Shown: positions 50,338 through 50,943 of the stretch, piece after piece
How positions within the stretch are numbered: the first letter of the stretch is position 1
Layout of the letters: every line of letters begins with the position of its first letter
Source: DAORIO01 sp964384645
GTDB lineage: Bacteria; Patescibacteriota; Minisyncoccia; Phycocordibacterales; UBA9973
Assembly (NCBI GenBank): GCA_964384645.1
Contig: CAYLKL010000005.1
Span: 1 to 50,943, forward strand
Length of the DNA stretch: 50,943 nucleotides
Direction: 5' to 3'
Notes under the pieces: generated by a model
What the model was told of the DNA's origin: nothing
The model's input: only the letters and a program-made list of their open reading frames with translations
Database searches by the model: none
Translations under genes and position numbers: made by a program

Positions 50338-50374
50338 CGCGGGGTGGAGCAATGGTAGCTCGCAAGGCTCATAA
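50338..50374 (+). pseudogene. 5' half of a tRNA-fMet, cut by a scaffold gap
   Basis: CGCGGGG-T-GGAGCAATGGTAGCTC through GGCTCATAA matches the first half of the complete initiator tRNA at 50472. The sequence after the gap (TCATGGGACGGTC...) is not the second half, so this is either a truncated copy or a collapsed repeat. Confidence 0.7.
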
Positions 50375-50384
50375 NNNNNNNNNN
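50375..50384. other. Scaffold gap (10 N) in a repeated tRNA
   Basis: The bases before the gap (GGCTCATAA) recur in the next tRNA, so the gap may reflect repeat collapse. Confidence 0.99.
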
Positions 50385-50471
50385 TCATGGGACGGTCTTT
50401 GTTTGAGTTGCATTTGTAAAAAAAGTATATTATACTGCTTCAATGCGCGTACGGTAACGTATGTGAAAAAT

Positions 50472-50542
50472 AGCGGGGTGGAGTAACAGTAGCTCGTCAG
50501 GCTCATAACCTGAAAGCCTCGGTGCAAATCCGGGCTCCGCAA
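50472..50542 (+). tRNA. Initiator tRNA-fMet(CAT)
   Basis: Acceptor AGCGGGG/CTCCGCA has the unpaired 1-72 position (A-A) that marks initiator tRNAs. Anticodon stem TCAGG/CCTGA with loop CTCATAA. The T-arm is CTCGG-TGCAAAT-CCGGG, and its loop carries G at position 55 where T is usual. The third G-C pair of the anticodon stem is absent compared with E. coli. CCA is not encoded as such (ACAA). Confidence 0.85.
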
Positions 50543-50552
50543 CAAGAAGAGG

Positions 50553-50626
50553 GTCAGTATAGCTCAGTCGGTTAGAGCGTGGGACTCATAAGCCCAAGGT
50601 CGGTGGTTCGATTCCACCCGCCGACA
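50553..50626 (+). tRNA. tRNA-Met(CAT), elongator or Ile2 type
   Basis: D-arm GCTC/GAGC, anticodon loop CTCATAA in a TGGG/CCCA stem, T-arm GGTGG-TTCGATT-CCACC. The acceptor GTCAGTA/CGCCGAC has two A-C mismatches, so it is weak. Anticodon CAT outside the initiator could be elongator Met or Ile (lysidine-modified); I cannot tell which. Confidence 0.75.
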
Positions 50627-50700
50627 CATTCAATTGAGAAATATTTTAATTTCTGGTAGATTGGATAAGCAACTTTGTATAATTGAAATTTACATTGTAT

Positions 50701-50745
50701 GCAGTCGTAGCTCAACTCAATTTAGACTATAGCGAGCACTCGCCT
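50701..50745 (+). pseudogene. Broken copy of tRNA-Asp
   Basis: Bases 50701-50717 equal the first 17 bases of the intact tRNA-Asp at 50798. Then 16 unrelated bases replace the D-loop, and GAGCACTCGCCT (50734-50745) follows as in the tRNA. The anticodon and the whole 3' half are missing. Confidence 0.8.
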
Positions 50746-50797
50746 TGGCGAGTAAAAGGTAGTAGTAGTTAAATAGATTTGAGAAAATTGTATTTAT

Positions 50798-50874
50798 GCA
50801 GTCGTAGCTCAACTGGTTAGAGCACTCGCCTGTCACGCGAGAGGTTGCGGGTTCAAGTCCCGTCGACTGCGCCA
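50798..50874 (+). tRNA. tRNA-Asp(GTC)
   Basis: Complete cloverleaf of 77 bases with encoded CCA: acceptor GCAGTCG/CGACTGC, anticodon stem CTCGC/GCGAG with loop CTGTCAC, T-arm TGCGG-GTTCAAGT-CCCG. All stems pair well, discriminator G. The 69 bases after it hold nothing recognisable. Confidence 0.95.
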
Positions 50875-50943
50875 AAGTTCGCATAAGAAGATTTAGTTCT
50901 ATTCAAAACGACATCAAAGCCTTGTTTTGCAATAAAATTCTTC

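Noticed and set aside
50472..50626. A tandem duplicated initiator tRNA pair
   Set aside because: The second CAT tRNA at 50553 has a different body and a paired first position, so it is not an initiator copy.

Overview
The window (about 51 kb, AT-rich, three 10-N scaffold gaps) looks like chromosome from a Candidate Phyla Radiation / Patescibacteria genome, most likely Parcubacteria-like. The evidence is an intron-bearing 23S rRNA, short A+T-rich genes, many single-anchor secreted proteins, C-terminal peptidoglycan-binding modules on a giant exoprotein, very few Shine-Dalgarno sites, and many small orphan genes. The standard code fits: no gene needs in-frame UGA to be read as an amino acid. 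This assignment is inference; no database search was possible.

Layout. 1-1.8 kb: 3' end of 23S rRNA with a group I intron, two tRNAs, 5S rRNA and a broken second 5S copy. 1.9-6.7 kb: envelope operon (hypothetical, rodA, PAP2 phosphatase, secD, secF). 6.8-15 kb: LemA, several single-anchor exoproteins including a paralogous pair, a Bacteroidota-style exoprotein with a type IX sorting tail, HtpX, two small membrane proteins and a J-domain protein with an ADP-ribosyltransferase-like C-terminus. 15.0-15.4 kb (minus): an RNA locus with tRNA-Ser(GGA) nested inside a larger tRNA-like fold. 15.5-24.9 kb: TypA, a PIF1-type helicase, a META-domain protein split by a gap, PspC, AlkA-like glycosylase, membrane phosphoesterase and DUF1761. 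24.9-34.1 kb: MFS transporter, RCC1-repeat protein, a 2037-residue surface protein (PhoD-like, Gly-rich, Fn3-like, peptidoglycan-binding) and MsrB. 34.2-45 kb: DoxX, TfoX_C, a UvrD-nuclease fusion, an alkyltransferase-like protein and a single-chain PheRS, interleaved with many small minus-strand orphan genes bounded by hairpins. 45.3-50.9 kb: gyrB, a 42-residue ORF, ThrRS without TGS, and a tRNA cluster (fMet, Met, Asp) with broken partial copies.

Two patterns run through the window. First, conserved genes repeatedly have an extended -10 element (TGnTATAAT) only 6-9 bases before the start codon, so their mRNAs should be leaderless. The small orphan genes instead tend to have TTGAC(A/T) -35 boxes and A-rich leaders of about 30-45 bases. 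Second, the orphan-gene zone (39.5-42.4 kb) contains two scars in which a few dozen bases of the right-hand neighbour's beginning are followed by a few dozen bases of the left-hand neighbour's end. That order is expected if small circular alleles integrated by single crossover. Similar truncated copies accompany 5S, tRNA-fMet and tRNA-Asp.
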